Shown: positions 17,008 to 24,903 of the stretch, one piece after another
Layout of the letters: each line of letters opens with the position of its first letter
Position numbering within the stretch: position 1 is the stretch's first letter
NCBI RefSeq assembly: GCF_900177325.1
Contig: NZ_FXBL01000004.1
Coordinates: forward strand, 1,860,001-1,924,000
Source of the DNA: Mesorhizobium australicum
GTDB lineage: Bacteria; Pseudomonadota; Alphaproteobacteria; Rhizobiales; Rhizobiaceae
Direction: 5' to 3'
Length of the DNA stretch: 64,000 nucleotides
Made by a program: the position numbers and the translations under genes
The notes under the pieces: generated by a model
Database searches by the model: none
Told to the model about the DNA's origin: nothing
The model's input: the letters and a program-made list of their open reading frames with translations, nothing else

Positions 17008-17217
17008 TCATTCGTCTCCTGCGAGACCGTCATATGCCTCGAGCAGGGCATCGACGATCGCTTGACCAAGCGCCCGAGCAGTTTCGCCGATCTGAGCTTC
17101 GTCTCCGTTACGGGCGGCGGTGGCTAGGTCCGAACCCTGATCAGCTAGGATCGCATTGACCCGATCAATCGCCCATCGCGCGAAATCATCTCGGCCGTCG
17201 ACAATCCTGGGTTCCAT
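17008..17217 (-). CDS. Small acidic hypothetical protein
   Basis: A 69-residue frame with an alanine- and aspartate-rich, helical composition (FARWAIDRVNAILADQGSDL, then AIVDALLEAYDGLAGDE). GGGAG lies nine bases before ATG 17217. No family is recognised. It stands alone between the kinase region and the VapBC genes. Confidence 0.5.
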   Translation of the reverse strand: MEPRIVDGRDDFARWAIDRVNAILADQGSDLATAARNGDEAQIGETARALGQAIVDALLEAYDGLAGDE

Positions 17218-17423
17218 GAAAACATGCTCCCGCGTTTGCGATTCCTTTGATCGATCTCGGGCGCGCGGTAGGTATTGCGTCGCGCAAACATGCTCTCAGA
17301 CCCTGCTGAACAGGCCGTTGCGTTTCACCCGATCGAGAAGACCTTCAACGTGAGGCAGCCATCGAGTCGCGCCACGTATCCGCTTTTCCAGCCTTTCCAA
17401 CTGGCCCGACGTTCGAACCAGAT

Positions 17424-17846
17424 TCATGCGGTCCACGGATCGAATAGTTCGTTTGCCAAGCCTTCGAAGTCCTTCGTGTTCCGCGTTGCCAGGGTGAGAT
17501 TGTGTACGATCGCGGTGGCAGCGATCAATCCGTCCATCGACGACAGGCCGCGGCCGCTTCGCTTGGCGAGGCCCATCAGATCACCCCAGGCAAGCGCAAC
17601 ATGTTCATCGACTGGAAGAACGCGATGTTCGAAGCGTTGGGGCAAATCGTCTGCGTGCCATGCGGCCAGAGCCTCGCGTTTCCGACCAGGGTCCATGAGG
17701 GCGACGCCGCGGTGAATCTCGGCGATCGATACGACGCTTATGAACGAGCGATCCTCATCTAGTCTGTCCAGCCATTCCAGAACACTCGTATCCGGCGCCG
17801 GCCGCGTCACGTTGGACAGGACGTTGGTGTCGAGCAGGAGCCTCAC
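17424..17846 (-). CDS. vapC: VapC-type PIN-domain toxin
   Basis: The 140-residue PIN protein keeps the acidic metal-binding residues: Asp6 (LLLDTNVL), Glu43 (SIAEIHRG), Asp105 (SSMDGLIAATA) and a C-terminal Asp126 in TRNTKDFEGL. The FitB-like VapC toxins cleave RNA, often initiator tRNA or rRNA. The start overlaps the antitoxin stop by four bases (ATGA), the normal layout for such pairs. Confidence 0.92.
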   Translation of the reverse strand: MRLLLDTNVLSNVTRPAPDTSVLEWLDRLDEDRSFISVVSIAEIHRGVALMDPGRKREALAAWHADDLPQRFEHRVLPVDEHVALAWGDLMGLAKRSGRGLSSMDGLIAATAIVHNLTLATRNTKDFEGLANELFDPWTA

Positions 17847-18127
17847 CGGGGCAGATCGTGCGGTTCGTCTCGGAGCCGACCAAGATCCAACTCGGCGCCG
17901 CGCAGCGGCGATTCCAGCAGAAACTCCGCCAGAGTGCCTTTACGCGCCGTCTTACGCTGCCATTCCTCGGCCGATACGACGACGACGCTCGGCTTGCCGT
18001 TGCGCGTGATCGTCTGCGGCGCCGATTGCGCGCGTTCGATGACCTCCGAAAGGCGTGCCTTTGCGCGAGCGACGGTCCAACTCGGGTCGTCTCTGGATGC
18101 TGACAGCACGCTGGCCTCCAAGCCCAT
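17843..18127 (-). CDS. Phd/YefM-type antitoxin
   Basis: About 94 residues from ATG 18127. The core (WTVARAKARLSEVIERAQ, then TRNGKPSVVVVSAEEW) is the Phd/YefM fold that binds DNA and dimerises, and the C-terminus (LESPLRGAELDLGRLRDEP) would neutralise the VapC toxin encoded downstream. The frame extends upstream to 18166, but ATG 18127 fits the family start better. The pair is expected to be autoregulated and to stabilise the element. Confidence 0.9.
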   Translation of the reverse strand: MGLEASVLSASRDDPSWTVARAKARLSEVIERAQSAPQTITRNGKPSVVVVSAEEWQRKTARKGTLAEFLLESPLRGAELDLGRLRDEPHDLPR

Positions 18128-18929
18128 GTTGACTAACGTGCTATAGGGGCGAGCTGGCCGATTCAACAGGGCAAAGGGTGGGTGCTTTCAGGACTCTGGG
18201 CCTTGGAGAGGTAGACCCGGAATCGGTCGCGCCCGCGCTTATGTCCGCGCGTCATCTCTGCCGAGGCGTGACAGGCTGCTTCTGGACCCAGGCGGCAAAC
18301 GCCGTGCTTGACAAGGCGCGCAACCTCCTGGTCACTCAGCCATTCGCCTTGCTCCTGCGGTTAGGGGGGCGAAACAACTTCCCATGCATGATCTGGCTAA
18401 GTCTCAGCCTGATCTCAAGCGCGACGACAGGGCAGGCGGTATCAGAGGAACCACTGCCGACCCCACTTCCCGCTAGCTGGTTTTGCCGCGCAGCGACAAT
18501 GGCCTTTTCCGCAAACTCGAGCCCGCCATCGAAGGCCATCACCTTGCGAAGCCGCACCGGTGAGGGCTGGGAATAGCACGGAAGATGCGGATGGTGTCGC
18601 GACCGTGCGCGACGCTTCCTTTGGTGCACCCGGGCGCAGTCCGAATGTCGACTGGTTGACGTCATAGCTCCTGGATGCATCGACAAGCGCGAAACGAAGC
18701 GGCTTCCGATTGGCCTGATCTGGCAAAAGGCCGGCTGCGCCTCGATCGCCTATGACGCAACAGCGTCGTCCAAACTTTCATCCCCTGGCGGCCGGGCCGC
18801 CATTCCTCGCGAAGCAAGAAAGTTCCGTCTCAGCTGTCCAGCCCTTCGGGTGCGCCGTCGCTCGCCTTCCACCGGACGATGGCCATCGAAGCCGCATGGT
18901 GCGGCTCGAGAGCACCAAGGAGAAATGAC
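18128..18929. other. No supported gene; possible decayed frame
   Basis: On the minus strand between 18726 and 18450, protein-like pieces occur in two frames (PLRFALVDASRSYDVNQSTFG, then MAFDGGLEFAEKAIVAARQ). They may be a gene broken by frameshift, but no family is recognised. The last 100 bases hold the leader of the DUF736 gene. Confidence 0.3.
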
Positions 18930-19253
18930 ATGGCAACCATCGGCATCTTTCGGAAGTCGGGCGAAGAATTCACCGGTGAAATCGTCACCCTGACGGTCCA
19001 CGCCAAGAACGTCCGCATCACCCCTGAAACCCGCTCCACCGGCGACAACGCGCCGAGCCACCGGGTCTTCGTCGGGAAGGCGGAAATTGGCGCCGCCTGG
19101 GCAAAGCGCTCCAACGAGGGCCGCGACTATCTCGGCCTGAAACTCGACGATCCGAGCTTTACCGCTCCGCTCTTCGCCAATCTCCTCGATGACGAGAAGG
19201 GCGACGGCTACAGCCTCATCTGGTCCCGCCCCAGCCGCCGAAGCGGGGAGTAA
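18930..19253 (+). CDS. DUF736 protein, copy 1
   Basis: The 107-residue protein is a typical DUF736 member (IGIFRKSGEEFTGEI near the start, EIGAAWAKRSNEGRDYLGLK in the middle, SLIWSRPSRR at the end). DUF736 genes are common on rhizobial plasmids and ICEs near conjugation genes; their function is unknown. AAGGAG lies seven bases before ATG 18930. A second, diverged copy is at 23773-24120. A strong hairpin follows the stop. Confidence 0.9.
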   Translation: MATIGIFRKSGEEFTGEIVTLTVHAKNVRITPETRSTGDNAPSHRVFVGKAEIGAAWAKRSNEGRDYLGLKLDDPSFTAPLFANLLDDEKGDGYSLIWSRPSRRSGE

Positions 19254-19264
19254 CGACCCAACCC

Positions 19265-19293
19265 GCTCTCGCCCGACCCCGTCGGGCGAGAGC
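19265..19293. terminator. Hairpin between convergent genes
   Basis: GCTCTCGCCCGAC (19265-19277) pairs perfectly with GTCGGGCGAGAGC (19281-19293) around a CCC loop: a 13-base stem lying 12 bases after the DUF736 stop and 13 bases past the stop of the convergent XRE gene. It lacks a T tract, so it is either a bidirectional terminator or an RNA-stabilising structure. Confidence 0.6.
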
Positions 19294-19305
19294 CATCGAC
19301 CGGAC

Positions 19306-19557
19306 CTAGGTTCGATCGGATCGCCGAGCCAGGCGCACGCCGACACCGCCACCGTTTTCCGCGATGAACTCTATCCCGGCGGTCTCCAGCGACCGAATTA
19401 GCGCTTGCAGTGTTGTGGCGCGGGGAACCGTCTGTCCGCTTTCGATTCGCGCCAAAGTTCGAATCGTAACACCTGACGCAGCTGCCAAGTCGTCGCGGGT
19501 CCAATTGATAAGCGCACGGGCCGCTCGCAGCTGTTCGGGCATAATGTCCCTTTTCAT
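19306..19557 (-). CDS. Small XRE-family regulator
   Basis: The 83-residue protein is a single helix-turn-helix domain (MPEQLRAARALINWTRDDLA, TIRTLARIESGQTVPRATTL, then a short tail). ATG 19557 is the natural start; the frame running up to 19995 is shadow. A GTCAC/GTGAC dyad lies 20-34 bases upstream, overlapping the likely promoter, so autoregulation is probable. Confidence 0.85.
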   Translation of the reverse strand: MKRDIMPEQLRAARALINWTRDDLAAASGVTIRTLARIESGQTVPRATTLQALIRSLETAGIEFIAENGGGVGVRLARRSDRT

Positions 19558-19576
19558 GACATTTCTTCTTGATAAA

Positions 19577-19591
19577 GTCACAAAAAGTGAC
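19577..19591 (-). promoter_or_regulatory. Operator-like dyad of the XRE gene
   Basis: GTCAC-aaaaa-GTGAC is a perfect inverted repeat directly upstream of the XRE start. On the minus strand a TTGACG (19607-19602) lies just before it, so the dyad covers the spacer and -10 region of the likely promoter. Binding by the XRE product itself is the simplest reading. Confidence 0.5.
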
Positions 19592-19742
19592 ATAAGATCG
19601 TCAATGCAAATTCGGCTGCACAAAATGGCTTCAACATCCTGTGCAGCCTGACCACGTCTAAGCTGTCTGGAGCTCGGATCATGGCTGATTCCGACATTAC
19701 CACGACTTTGCCTTTCGTCACGCGTGCGCGGACGCGAAGCCA

Positions 19743-20303
19743 ATGACGGCCGACTCTGCGGATTTGCACGCCCGAGCGGAGAGCGCAGATCCCTCGTTAC
19801 AGGCCGCGCTTGCCTGGACGGAAGCTCATTCCCAGACGATGCAGCATTGCATGAGGCAGCAGAGGCTCGAGGCCCGCCTGGGCCGATCGGGTCACCGCAG
19901 CGTGATTGCCCGCCGAGCCTATGACGAAGCGATAGCGGCCGAGCAGCTTGCAGCCGAAACAGAAGCGGCGCACTTGAACAATATTGCCCGAACACCTGCC
20001 AGCTCGCTTACCGGCATAGCCGCCAAGCTCGCCGTCATCGTGCGGGAGGCGGAAGACAATACGGACCTGTCGGAATTTCCCGTTGTGCATGTCCGGTCTG
20101 CACTGGACGACCTCCGGCGGTTGATGGATCAGGCGACATCGGATCAGTTGCCGGTTCTAGCCCCGGGTATGACGCCTGACGGTCGGCTTGTGCCGGCGTC
20201 GCCATCGCTCGCCGCATGGTGCGCGTTTCAAGCCTGGAGCCAAGCCGACGAGAAGCGCTATCGCATCTGGATGACGGCTTTCCGGGCTCTGATCGACCTT
20301 TAG
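19743..20303 (+). CDS. Hypothetical helical protein
   Basis: The 186-residue product is Ala-rich and mostly helical, with possible coiled-coil character at about 25-85 (AYDEAIAAEQLAAETEAAHL) and a C-terminal block with several Trp residues (WCAFQAWSQADEKRYRIWM). No signal peptide, membrane segment or family is recognised. It lies between the divergent XRE gene and the FseA-like frames and may belong to the element's control region. Confidence 0.55.
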   Translation: MTADSADLHARAESADPSLQAALAWTEAHSQTMQHCMRQQRLEARLGRSGHRSVIARRAYDEAIAAEQLAAETEAAHLNNIARTPASSLTGIAAKLAVIVREAEDNTDLSEFPVVHVRSALDDLRRLMDQATSDQLPVLAPGMTPDGRLVPASPSLAAWCAFQAWSQADEKRYRIWMTAFRALIDL

Positions 20304-20432
20304 GTTCCACACCGTTGGCCAGCCGTCCAGGCTTTGCCGCGTCCACCTATTTGCAGTCAATCGCGGTATTCCGGCATACCGCGCAGTCCGCTACCGACCT
20401 ATCACTTCTTCAGAGATATGGGATCGGAAGCG

Positions 20433-20636
20433 ATGAAGCCGGATACGTCGAAATGGGACAACCCGTCGGCCTACGACTTCATCAAGGATTCTGCTGCCGA
20501 CAGCATCGCCTGGGAGTTTCTTCGGCGTAACAAGCGATATCAGAAGGATTACCGGGACATGCAGATGGCCGCCGCGAAGGATATGCCGTCAAATGCCCTG
20601 GATCGCTGGGGCCTCAGCTTTCGCGGCAAGACCTGA
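20433..20636 (+). CDS. DUF6499 frame: first half of an FseA-like activator
   Basis: The 67-residue frame (WDNPSAYDFIKDSAADSIAW, EFLRRNKRYQKDYRDM, ALDRWGLSF) matches the short DUF6499 domain that in many rhizobia is fused to DUF2285. Here it ends at TGA 634-636 of the 20,000 series (20634-20636). In ICEMlSymR7A the equivalent genes msi111 and msi110 are joined by +1 ribosomal frameshifting to make FseA, the activator of rdfS and excision. AGC-TTT-C at 20616-20622 is a suitable slip site: moving one base forward gives ...WGLSF-AARPDQ and reads on into DUF2285. ATG 20418 is an alternative start. Confidence 0.8.
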   Translation: MKPDTSKWDNPSAYDFIKDSAADSIAWEFLRRNKRYQKDYRDMQMAAAKDMPSNALDRWGLSFRGKT

Positions 20637-21192
20637 TCAAGCCGCCAGCCAACAGCCGATCTTCTGGACGCCTGAGACGGATCCCGGCGTCATTAACCTC
20701 GTGCAAACCCCTAAACCGCTGACCGCTGCTGCGGCGAGTGGCATCGACGTCCCTTTCGTAGCGCTACGACGAAATGGGATGGGCTTGCATACGCGCGTTC
20801 CGTTGCCGGGCGGCAGCCAGCTGATGCTTGTCCACGGCACCCACCCTGATCGCCCGCTGGCCGTCATTATCCCGCTCGACAGCGCGGCGCGTGATCGGCT
20901 CTCCGCCGTCGAGCGCTTCGTCCGGTCACAAAGCGGCCACAGCGTCCGGGACACGCGGCTCACCGCCGCGCAGCGCCGCCGCCTCGCGCAGATGCTGCGC
21001 GCGCTGGACGGGCGCAGGGAAGGGGCCTCCTACCTGCAACTGGCCATCGCGCTTTTCGGCCGGCGGCTCATCGACCCGGCCAATTGGCAGGAATCGTCAT
21101 TCCGTTACACGACGCTGCGCCTCGTCCGTGACGGTCTGATGATGGTCGACGGCGGCTATCGACAGCTGCTCCGGGCGCGTCGCTCCACTTGA
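20620..21192 (+). CDS. DUF2285 frame: second half of an FseA-like activator
   Basis: The +1 frame relative to DUF6499 encodes about 190 residues. QPIFWTPETDPGVI lies near the start, as in fused DUF6499-DUF2285 proteins, and the DUF2285 helix-turn-helix-like domain is at the C-terminus (YLQLAIALFGRRLIDPANW, RYTTLRLVRDGLMMVDGGYR). The frame has an in-frame ATG at 20593, but that codon lies inside the DUF6499 gene and has no ribosome binding site, so translation by frameshift is more likely. The fused product would activate the rdfS-like gene 115 bases downstream. Confidence 0.8.
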   Translation, partial: FAARPDQAASQQPIFWTPETDPGVINLVQTPKPLTAAAASGIDVPFVALRRNGMGLHTRVPLPGGSQLMLVHGTHPDRPLAVIIPLDSAARDRLSAVERFVRSQSGHSVRDTRLTAAQRRRLAQMLRALDGRREGASYLQLAIALFGRRLIDPANWQESSFRYTTLRLVRDGLMMVDGGYRQLLRARRST

Positions 21193-21306
21193 CCCGGATC
21201 AGGTGCAAAATCACCGGTCGCGATTTCGCACCTGATCAGGGGGCCTTCGCTCCTCCATCGTCGCCGCGTGTCGCCGTTGACTGGCGATCACACACTGGAG
21301 AAGCCG

Positions 21307-21588
21307 ATGAAACCCGACGACGCCGTCCTGCCACCACGCTATCTGCGCACCCCCGAGGCGGCCCGTTTCCTTGGCCTGTCCGCTCGCACCCTGGAGAAGC
21401 ACCGAAGTTACGGAACCGGTCCCGCCTACCGCAAACTCGGCGGACGCGTCGTCTACGCGCTGGAGGATATCCAGGCGTGGGCGGCGCGGGGCACCAAGAC
21501 CTCGACCTCCGATCCGAACGGATCGGTCCTGCCGGCCAAACGCCATCCCCCCCGGCTCATCCCCTATGCCGGCCACGAAAAGCGCTGA
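21307..21588 (+). CDS. rdfS: RdfS-like excisionase / MerR-type helix-turn-helix
   Basis: The 93-residue protein has a winged helix-turn-helix of the excisionase/AlpA class (RYLRTPEAARFLGLSARTLE, YRKLGGRVVYALEDIQAWAA). In Mesorhizobium ICEs the rdfS product is the recombination directionality factor that directs excision and heads the operon with traF and the relaxase. That gene order is seen here, with the FseA-like frames just upstream. GGAGAAG precedes ATG 21307. No integrase gene is in the window, so the excision partner must lie elsewhere if the element is an ICE. Confidence 0.75.
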   Translation: MKPDDAVLPPRYLRTPEAARFLGLSARTLEKHRSYGTGPAYRKLGGRVVYALEDIQAWAARGTKTSTSDPNGSVLPAKRHPPRLIPYAGHEKR

Positions 21589-21600
21589 TAGGTGGCAGCG

Positions 21601-22665
21601 ATGCAACACGATCCCTTGTCCGAGCGTGTGCAGCTCGAGCCCTTTCAAGCGCTTCCCGGCGGTTTCGTGCCGCGCGATGCGCAGGACCTGATGGCCTATC
21701 CATTTTTCTCACTGTCGAAATCACACCGTACGTCGCCGATCGACTTCTCCGCCGGCACCATCTCGATCCGTGTCGAAGCCGTTCCCGATCATGGCATGGC
21801 GACGATCTGGGACGCCGACATCCTGATCTGGGCCGCCAGCCAGATCGTAGAGGCGCGCGACCAGGGCCTGCGCACCTCGCGCCTGATGGCAGCAACACCC
21901 TACGAGATCCTCACCTTCATCGGCCGCGGCACGTCGCTTCGCGACTATCTTCGCCTCAAGGCGGCTCTTGACCGATTACAGTCGACGACTGTCGCGACGA
22001 CGATCCGCCAGCCGGAAGGACGCCGCCATCGCTTCTCCTGGATCAACGAGTGGCAGGAGCGAACAGACCGGCTCAACAAGCCGGCGGGCATAGAACTGAT
22101 CCTGCCGGACTGGTTCTACCGCGCCGTCATGGACGACGCGCTCGTACTGACCATCGATCGAGCCTATTTCGGCCTGACCGGCGGCATCGACCGATGGCTC
22201 TACCGTCTGGTCCGCAAGCATGGCGGACGCCAGCGTGCCGGCTGGCGCTTCGACTTCCGCCATCTCCATCTCAAGTCCGGCAGTCTGTCGCCGTTCAGAC
22301 GCTTCGCGTTTGAGCTTCGGGACATCATCTGCCGCCAGCCGCTCCCCGGCTACACGCTGTTCACTGAAGTTGAAATCAGCGGCCGCGTTCTGCTCGCCTT
22401 CGAGCCAGTTGCACGGCCTGTGGACCGGCTCGTGCCATCGGGAACCCGCCCCATCGTGCCATCGGGAACGGCGGCCTCGTGCTATCGGGAACAGGCCAAG
22501 CCGCTAAGCCGTCGCGATCACACGAGAATCTCCGCGCCTAACTTGGAATCTAACACCGAGTCTAACCTCTTTTCGCGCGCTGGCGTCGGGCACAAGCAAA
22601 GCCAGTTCGATGTCCGCTTGCCTGCCTCGCCGAGGCAAGGACCGCGCAAGGCGGACCAGTCATGA
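21601..22665 (+). CDS. RPA-family replication initiator protein
   Basis: The 354-residue product belongs to the replication initiator protein A (RPA) family. Typical segments are TPYEILTFIGRGTSLRDYLR, ALDRLQSTTVATTI, LILPDWFYRAVMDDALVLTI and GIDRWLYRLVRKHGG. Such proteins initiate plasmid replication, and some ICEs of this class carry one, perhaps for replication of the excised circle. AGGTGG precedes ATG 21601; GTG 21592 in the same frame is possible. It overlaps the DUF2840 gene by four bases. Confidence 0.88.
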   Translation: MQHDPLSERVQLEPFQALPGGFVPRDAQDLMAYPFFSLSKSHRTSPIDFSAGTISIRVEAVPDHGMATIWDADILIWAASQIVEARDQGLRTSRLMAATPYEILTFIGRGTSLRDYLRLKAALDRLQSTTVATTIRQPEGRRHRFSWINEWQERTDRLNKPAGIELILPDWFYRAVMDDALVLTIDRAYFGLTGGIDRWLYRLVRKHGGRQRAGWRFDFRHLHLKSGSLSPFRRFAFELRDIICRQPLPGYTLFTEVEISGRVLLAFEPVARPVDRLVPSGTRPIVPSGTAASCYREQAKPLSRRDHTRISAPNLESNTESNLFSRAGVGHKQSQFDVRLPASPRQGPRKADQS

Positions 22666-23162
22666 GGGTTTTCGGTAAGGCAACAGGCCGGGTCGCCGAT
22701 GGCGACCTCACCACCGTTGAGCTGACCTGGGTGGAGAAGCGGGTCGAACATCGCATCCGCTTCGGTCGACCTTTGCGCATCCACACCATCGACCGGCGAC
22801 GGCGTGTCGTCAGCTTCGCGCCGGATCGCGTCTTTGCCTTTGTCCGCTGGTCAGCGAACGACTTCGGAACGATCGTCTCTCGTATCGACATCGTGCGAAC
22901 TGTCACCGTTGGCGAAGCCTATCAGACGCTGCCCTTCGTGCGGCCGGGCGGCGAGGTTCTGCTCAAGGTCCATGGTTGGCCGAAGGTCGAGCGTGTTCTC
23001 CAGCTCATCGACGCCATCGAACGTATCGGCATCGATCCGGAAGCGGTGTCGCCCGATCACTGGCATCACGTCCACAACCGATTGACCGCCGGACAGGAAC
23101 CGCGCGGCTACACGCTCGATCATCACCGCGCCTTCCTCGCGCGCCGGAGGGCCGAACCATGA
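22662..23162 (+). CDS. DUF2840 protein of the mobilisation operon
   Basis: The 166-residue product fits DUF2840 (TTVELTWVEKRVEHRIRFG, VVSFAPDRVFAFVRW, EVLLKVHGWPKVERVLQLID, PDHWHHVHNRLTAG). It lies between repA-like and traF with ATGA overlaps on both sides, an arrangement conserved in rhizobial conjugation clusters. Its biochemical role is unknown. It has no membrane segment or signal peptide and is presumably cytoplasmic. Confidence 0.85.
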   Translation: MRVFGKATGRVADGDLTTVELTWVEKRVEHRIRFGRPLRIHTIDRRRRVVSFAPDRVFAFVRWSANDFGTIVSRIDIVRTVTVGEAYQTLPFVRPGGEVLLKVHGWPKVERVLQLIDAIERIGIDPEAVSPDHWHHVHNRLTAGQEPRGYTLDHHRAFLARRRAEP

Positions 23163-23704
23163 GCCGCGCCAAACTGTTCCTCGCGACAGCACTCGCGGCT
23201 CTAGGCGTCGGCGTTCCAGGCCTCAGGCCAATGCCGACCAAGTGGATCTGGAATGCGTCGGCAAGCGCGCCGGTCGGCCTCTACACGATCGATCTCGACG
23301 GACCGTTCGAAATCACCGATCTTGTCGCCATCAACCCTTCCGAACCGCTTGCGAGCCTCTTCGCCGAGCGTGGCTATCTGCCGAGGGGCACGCTGCTGAT
23401 AAAGCGCATCCTAGCCGTTTCAGGCCAGATCGTCTGCCGCGCGAACCTCACCATCACGGTGGATGGCATCGAGGTTGGTGCTGCGCTCGAACGCGACCGG
23501 GCCGGCCGCGATCTTCCCGCCTGGCAGGGCTGCCGCCGCGTCCAACGCGGGGAAGTCTTCGTCATGAACTGGCAGGTCCCAGACAGCCTCGACGGCCGCT
23601 ACTTCGGCTTGACTTTGACCGACCAGATCATCGGCCGCGCCCTTCCGCTGTGGACCGACGAGGACGCAACCGGCCGCTTCCGATGGTGGGCGCCAACACG
23701 CTGA
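23159..23704 (+). CDS. traF: TraF-type conjugal signal peptidase (S26)
   Basis: The 181-residue protein has an N-terminal membrane anchor (about 5-22), the S26 serine nucleophile Ser36 in SAPVGLY, and the catalytic Lys82 in LLIKRILAVSG. TraF peptidases process and cyclise the conjugative pilin TrbC. ATG 23159 overlaps the DUF2840 stop (ATGA). The trb pilin genes themselves are not in the window. Confidence 0.92.
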   Translation: MSRAKLFLATALAALGVGVPGLRPMPTKWIWNASASAPVGLYTIDLDGPFEITDLVAINPSEPLASLFAERGYLPRGTLLIKRILAVSGQIVCRANLTITVDGIEVGAALERDRAGRDLPAWQGCRRVQRGEVFVMNWQVPDSLDGRYFGLTLTDQIIGRALPLWTDEDATGRFRWWAPTR

Positions 23705-23729
23705 CCGCTCTCCCGTCGGCGGGAGCGGT
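23704..23729 (+). terminator. Hairpin between traF and DUF736
   Basis: ACCGCTC and GAGCGGT arms (outer ends at 23704 and 23729) with an imperfect CCCG/CGGG inner part form a stable stem-loop straight after the traF stop. There is no T tract. Together with the similar hairpin after the first DUF736 gene it may be an RNA-processing or partial-termination signal inside the operon. Confidence 0.4.
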
Positions 23730-23772
23730 GCCCGTCAACGGTTTTGCCAACATCGCCGCTGAGGAGAAAGTC

Positions 23773-24120
23773 ATGCCGCAGATTGGACAATTCACCCGTG
23801 AACAAACCGGCTTCGTCGGGCGCATCCAAACTCTGACGCTGTTCCGTGCCATCGCGGTCATTCCGGCCGATCCGTCCGAAGCAGAGAATGCGCCGGACTA
23901 TCGTGTTCATGCGCGCGACGACGGCAGCGACGAAATCGGTCCGGCGATCGGCGCGGGTTGGAAACGTACCGGCGAACGCGCCGGGGAATATGTCGCGTTG
24001 CTAGTCGACGATCCGGCTTTATCGCAGCCGATCCGCGCATACCTGTTTCGCGACGACGAGGCCGGCCATGGCTGGTCGTTGCACTGGTCTCGCCCCCGCG
24101 ATCGCGCCGAGAAGGATTGA
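23773..24120 (+). CDS. DUF736 protein, copy 2
   Basis: The 115-residue DUF736 member (IGQFTREQTGFVGRIQTLTL, EIGAAW-type block as EIGPAIGAGWKRTGERAGEY, WSLHWSRPRDR at the end) is diverged from the copy at 18930-19253. GAGGAGAAAG precedes ATG 23773. It lies in the mobilisation operon between traF and the transglycosylase; the function is unknown but the position is conserved in rhizobial ICEs. Confidence 0.9.
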   Translation: MPQIGQFTREQTGFVGRIQTLTLFRAIAVIPADPSEAENAPDYRVHARDDGSDEIGPAIGAGWKRTGERAGEYVALLVDDPALSQPIRAYLFRDDEAGHGWSLHWSRPRDRAEKD

Positions 24121-24123
24121 GCG

Positions 24124-24903
24124 ATGAGTGCCGGGCGCCACTCGACGTTCCGTCCGCCTGCGTTCGGGCTGCACAGAACCGTTCGCAGCACGGCTCTCCT
24201 TCTCCTTTCCGGCCTGTCCCTGGCGAGCGTCATGCCGGCGAGCATGATGGCACAGGACGCGCCGTTCGCCCGACCGTCGCAACGCGATCCTTATGCCGGT
24301 CACGTCGCCGAGGCATCGCGGCGCTTCGGCATTCCGATTGCTTGGATCAAGGCGGTAATGCGCGCCGAAAGCGCCGGTGACCGCCGCGCAATATCCTTTG
24401 CCGGGGCGATGGGCCTGATGCAGATCATGCCCGCGACGTGGACCGACCTGCGCACTCGCCATGGCCTCGGCCGTGATCCCTATGACCCGCGCGATAACAT
24501 TCTCGCGGGTACGGCTTATCTGCGCGAGATGCTTGACCGGTACGGAACTGTCGGCGGCATGCTCGCCGCCTACAATGCCGGCCCGGCGCGCTATGACGAA
24601 TACGTCATGACCGGCCGCCCGCTGCCGGCAGAGACGCGCGCCTACGTCGCTTCGTTCGCACCGCGCATCGACGGTTCCGGCGACACGAATTCAGCAGCCA
24701 TGGTCGAGGTCTACCGATCGGACTGGACACGTTCGCCGCTGTTCTTCGCACAGTTCGCGCCCGTCTCCGCAACCGCTTTCGTGTCGGCCGATCGATCGCT
24801 CGATGGCCGCCCGGTTGCGACCACTGTGCGTACTGTCTCCGTGAGCGCGCCGCAACCGAACGGCCTGTTCGTGGCGCGCGCCGCAGCCGGAGAGCCGCGA
24901 TGA
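24124..24903 (+). CDS. Lytic transglycosylase of the conjugation system
   Basis: The 259-residue exported protein has a signal peptide (hydrophobic about 22-42) and an SLT domain at about 55-165. The catalytic Glu82 is in MRAESAGD, followed by GAMGLMQIMPATW and a later AAYNAGP. It should open peptidoglycan for assembly of the transfer channel. Three bases separate it from DUF736, and its stop overlaps ATG 24900 of the next frame (ATGA). Confidence 0.92.
   Translation: MSAGRHSTFRPPAFGLHRTVRSTALLLLSGLSLASVMPASMMAQDAPFARPSQRDPYAGHVAEASRRFGIPIAWIKAVMRAESAGDRRAISFAGAMGLMQIMPATWTDLRTRHGLGRDPYDPRDNILAGTAYLREMLDRYGTVGGMLAAYNAGPARYDEYVMTGRPLPAETRAYVASFAPRIDGSGDTNSAAMVEVYRSDWTRSPLFFAQFAPVSATAFVSADRSLDGRPVATTVRTVSVSAPQPNGLFVARAAAGEPR

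Noticed and set aside
16618..17127. 169-codon open frame on the plus strand before the small acidic gene
   Set aside because: The composition is Arg/Gly-rich without domain features or ribosome binding site, typical of a shadow frame.
20593..20640. Independent start (ATG 20593) for the DUF2285 frame
   Set aside because: The codon lies inside the DUF6499 coding sequence without a Shine-Dalgarno site, and the residues before the slip point do not match the family, whereas the frameshifted junction does.
23242..23700. Plus-strand frame upstream of the DUF736 start
   Set aside because: It overlaps traF in another frame; the DUF736 domain begins at ATG 23773 after a good ribosome binding site.
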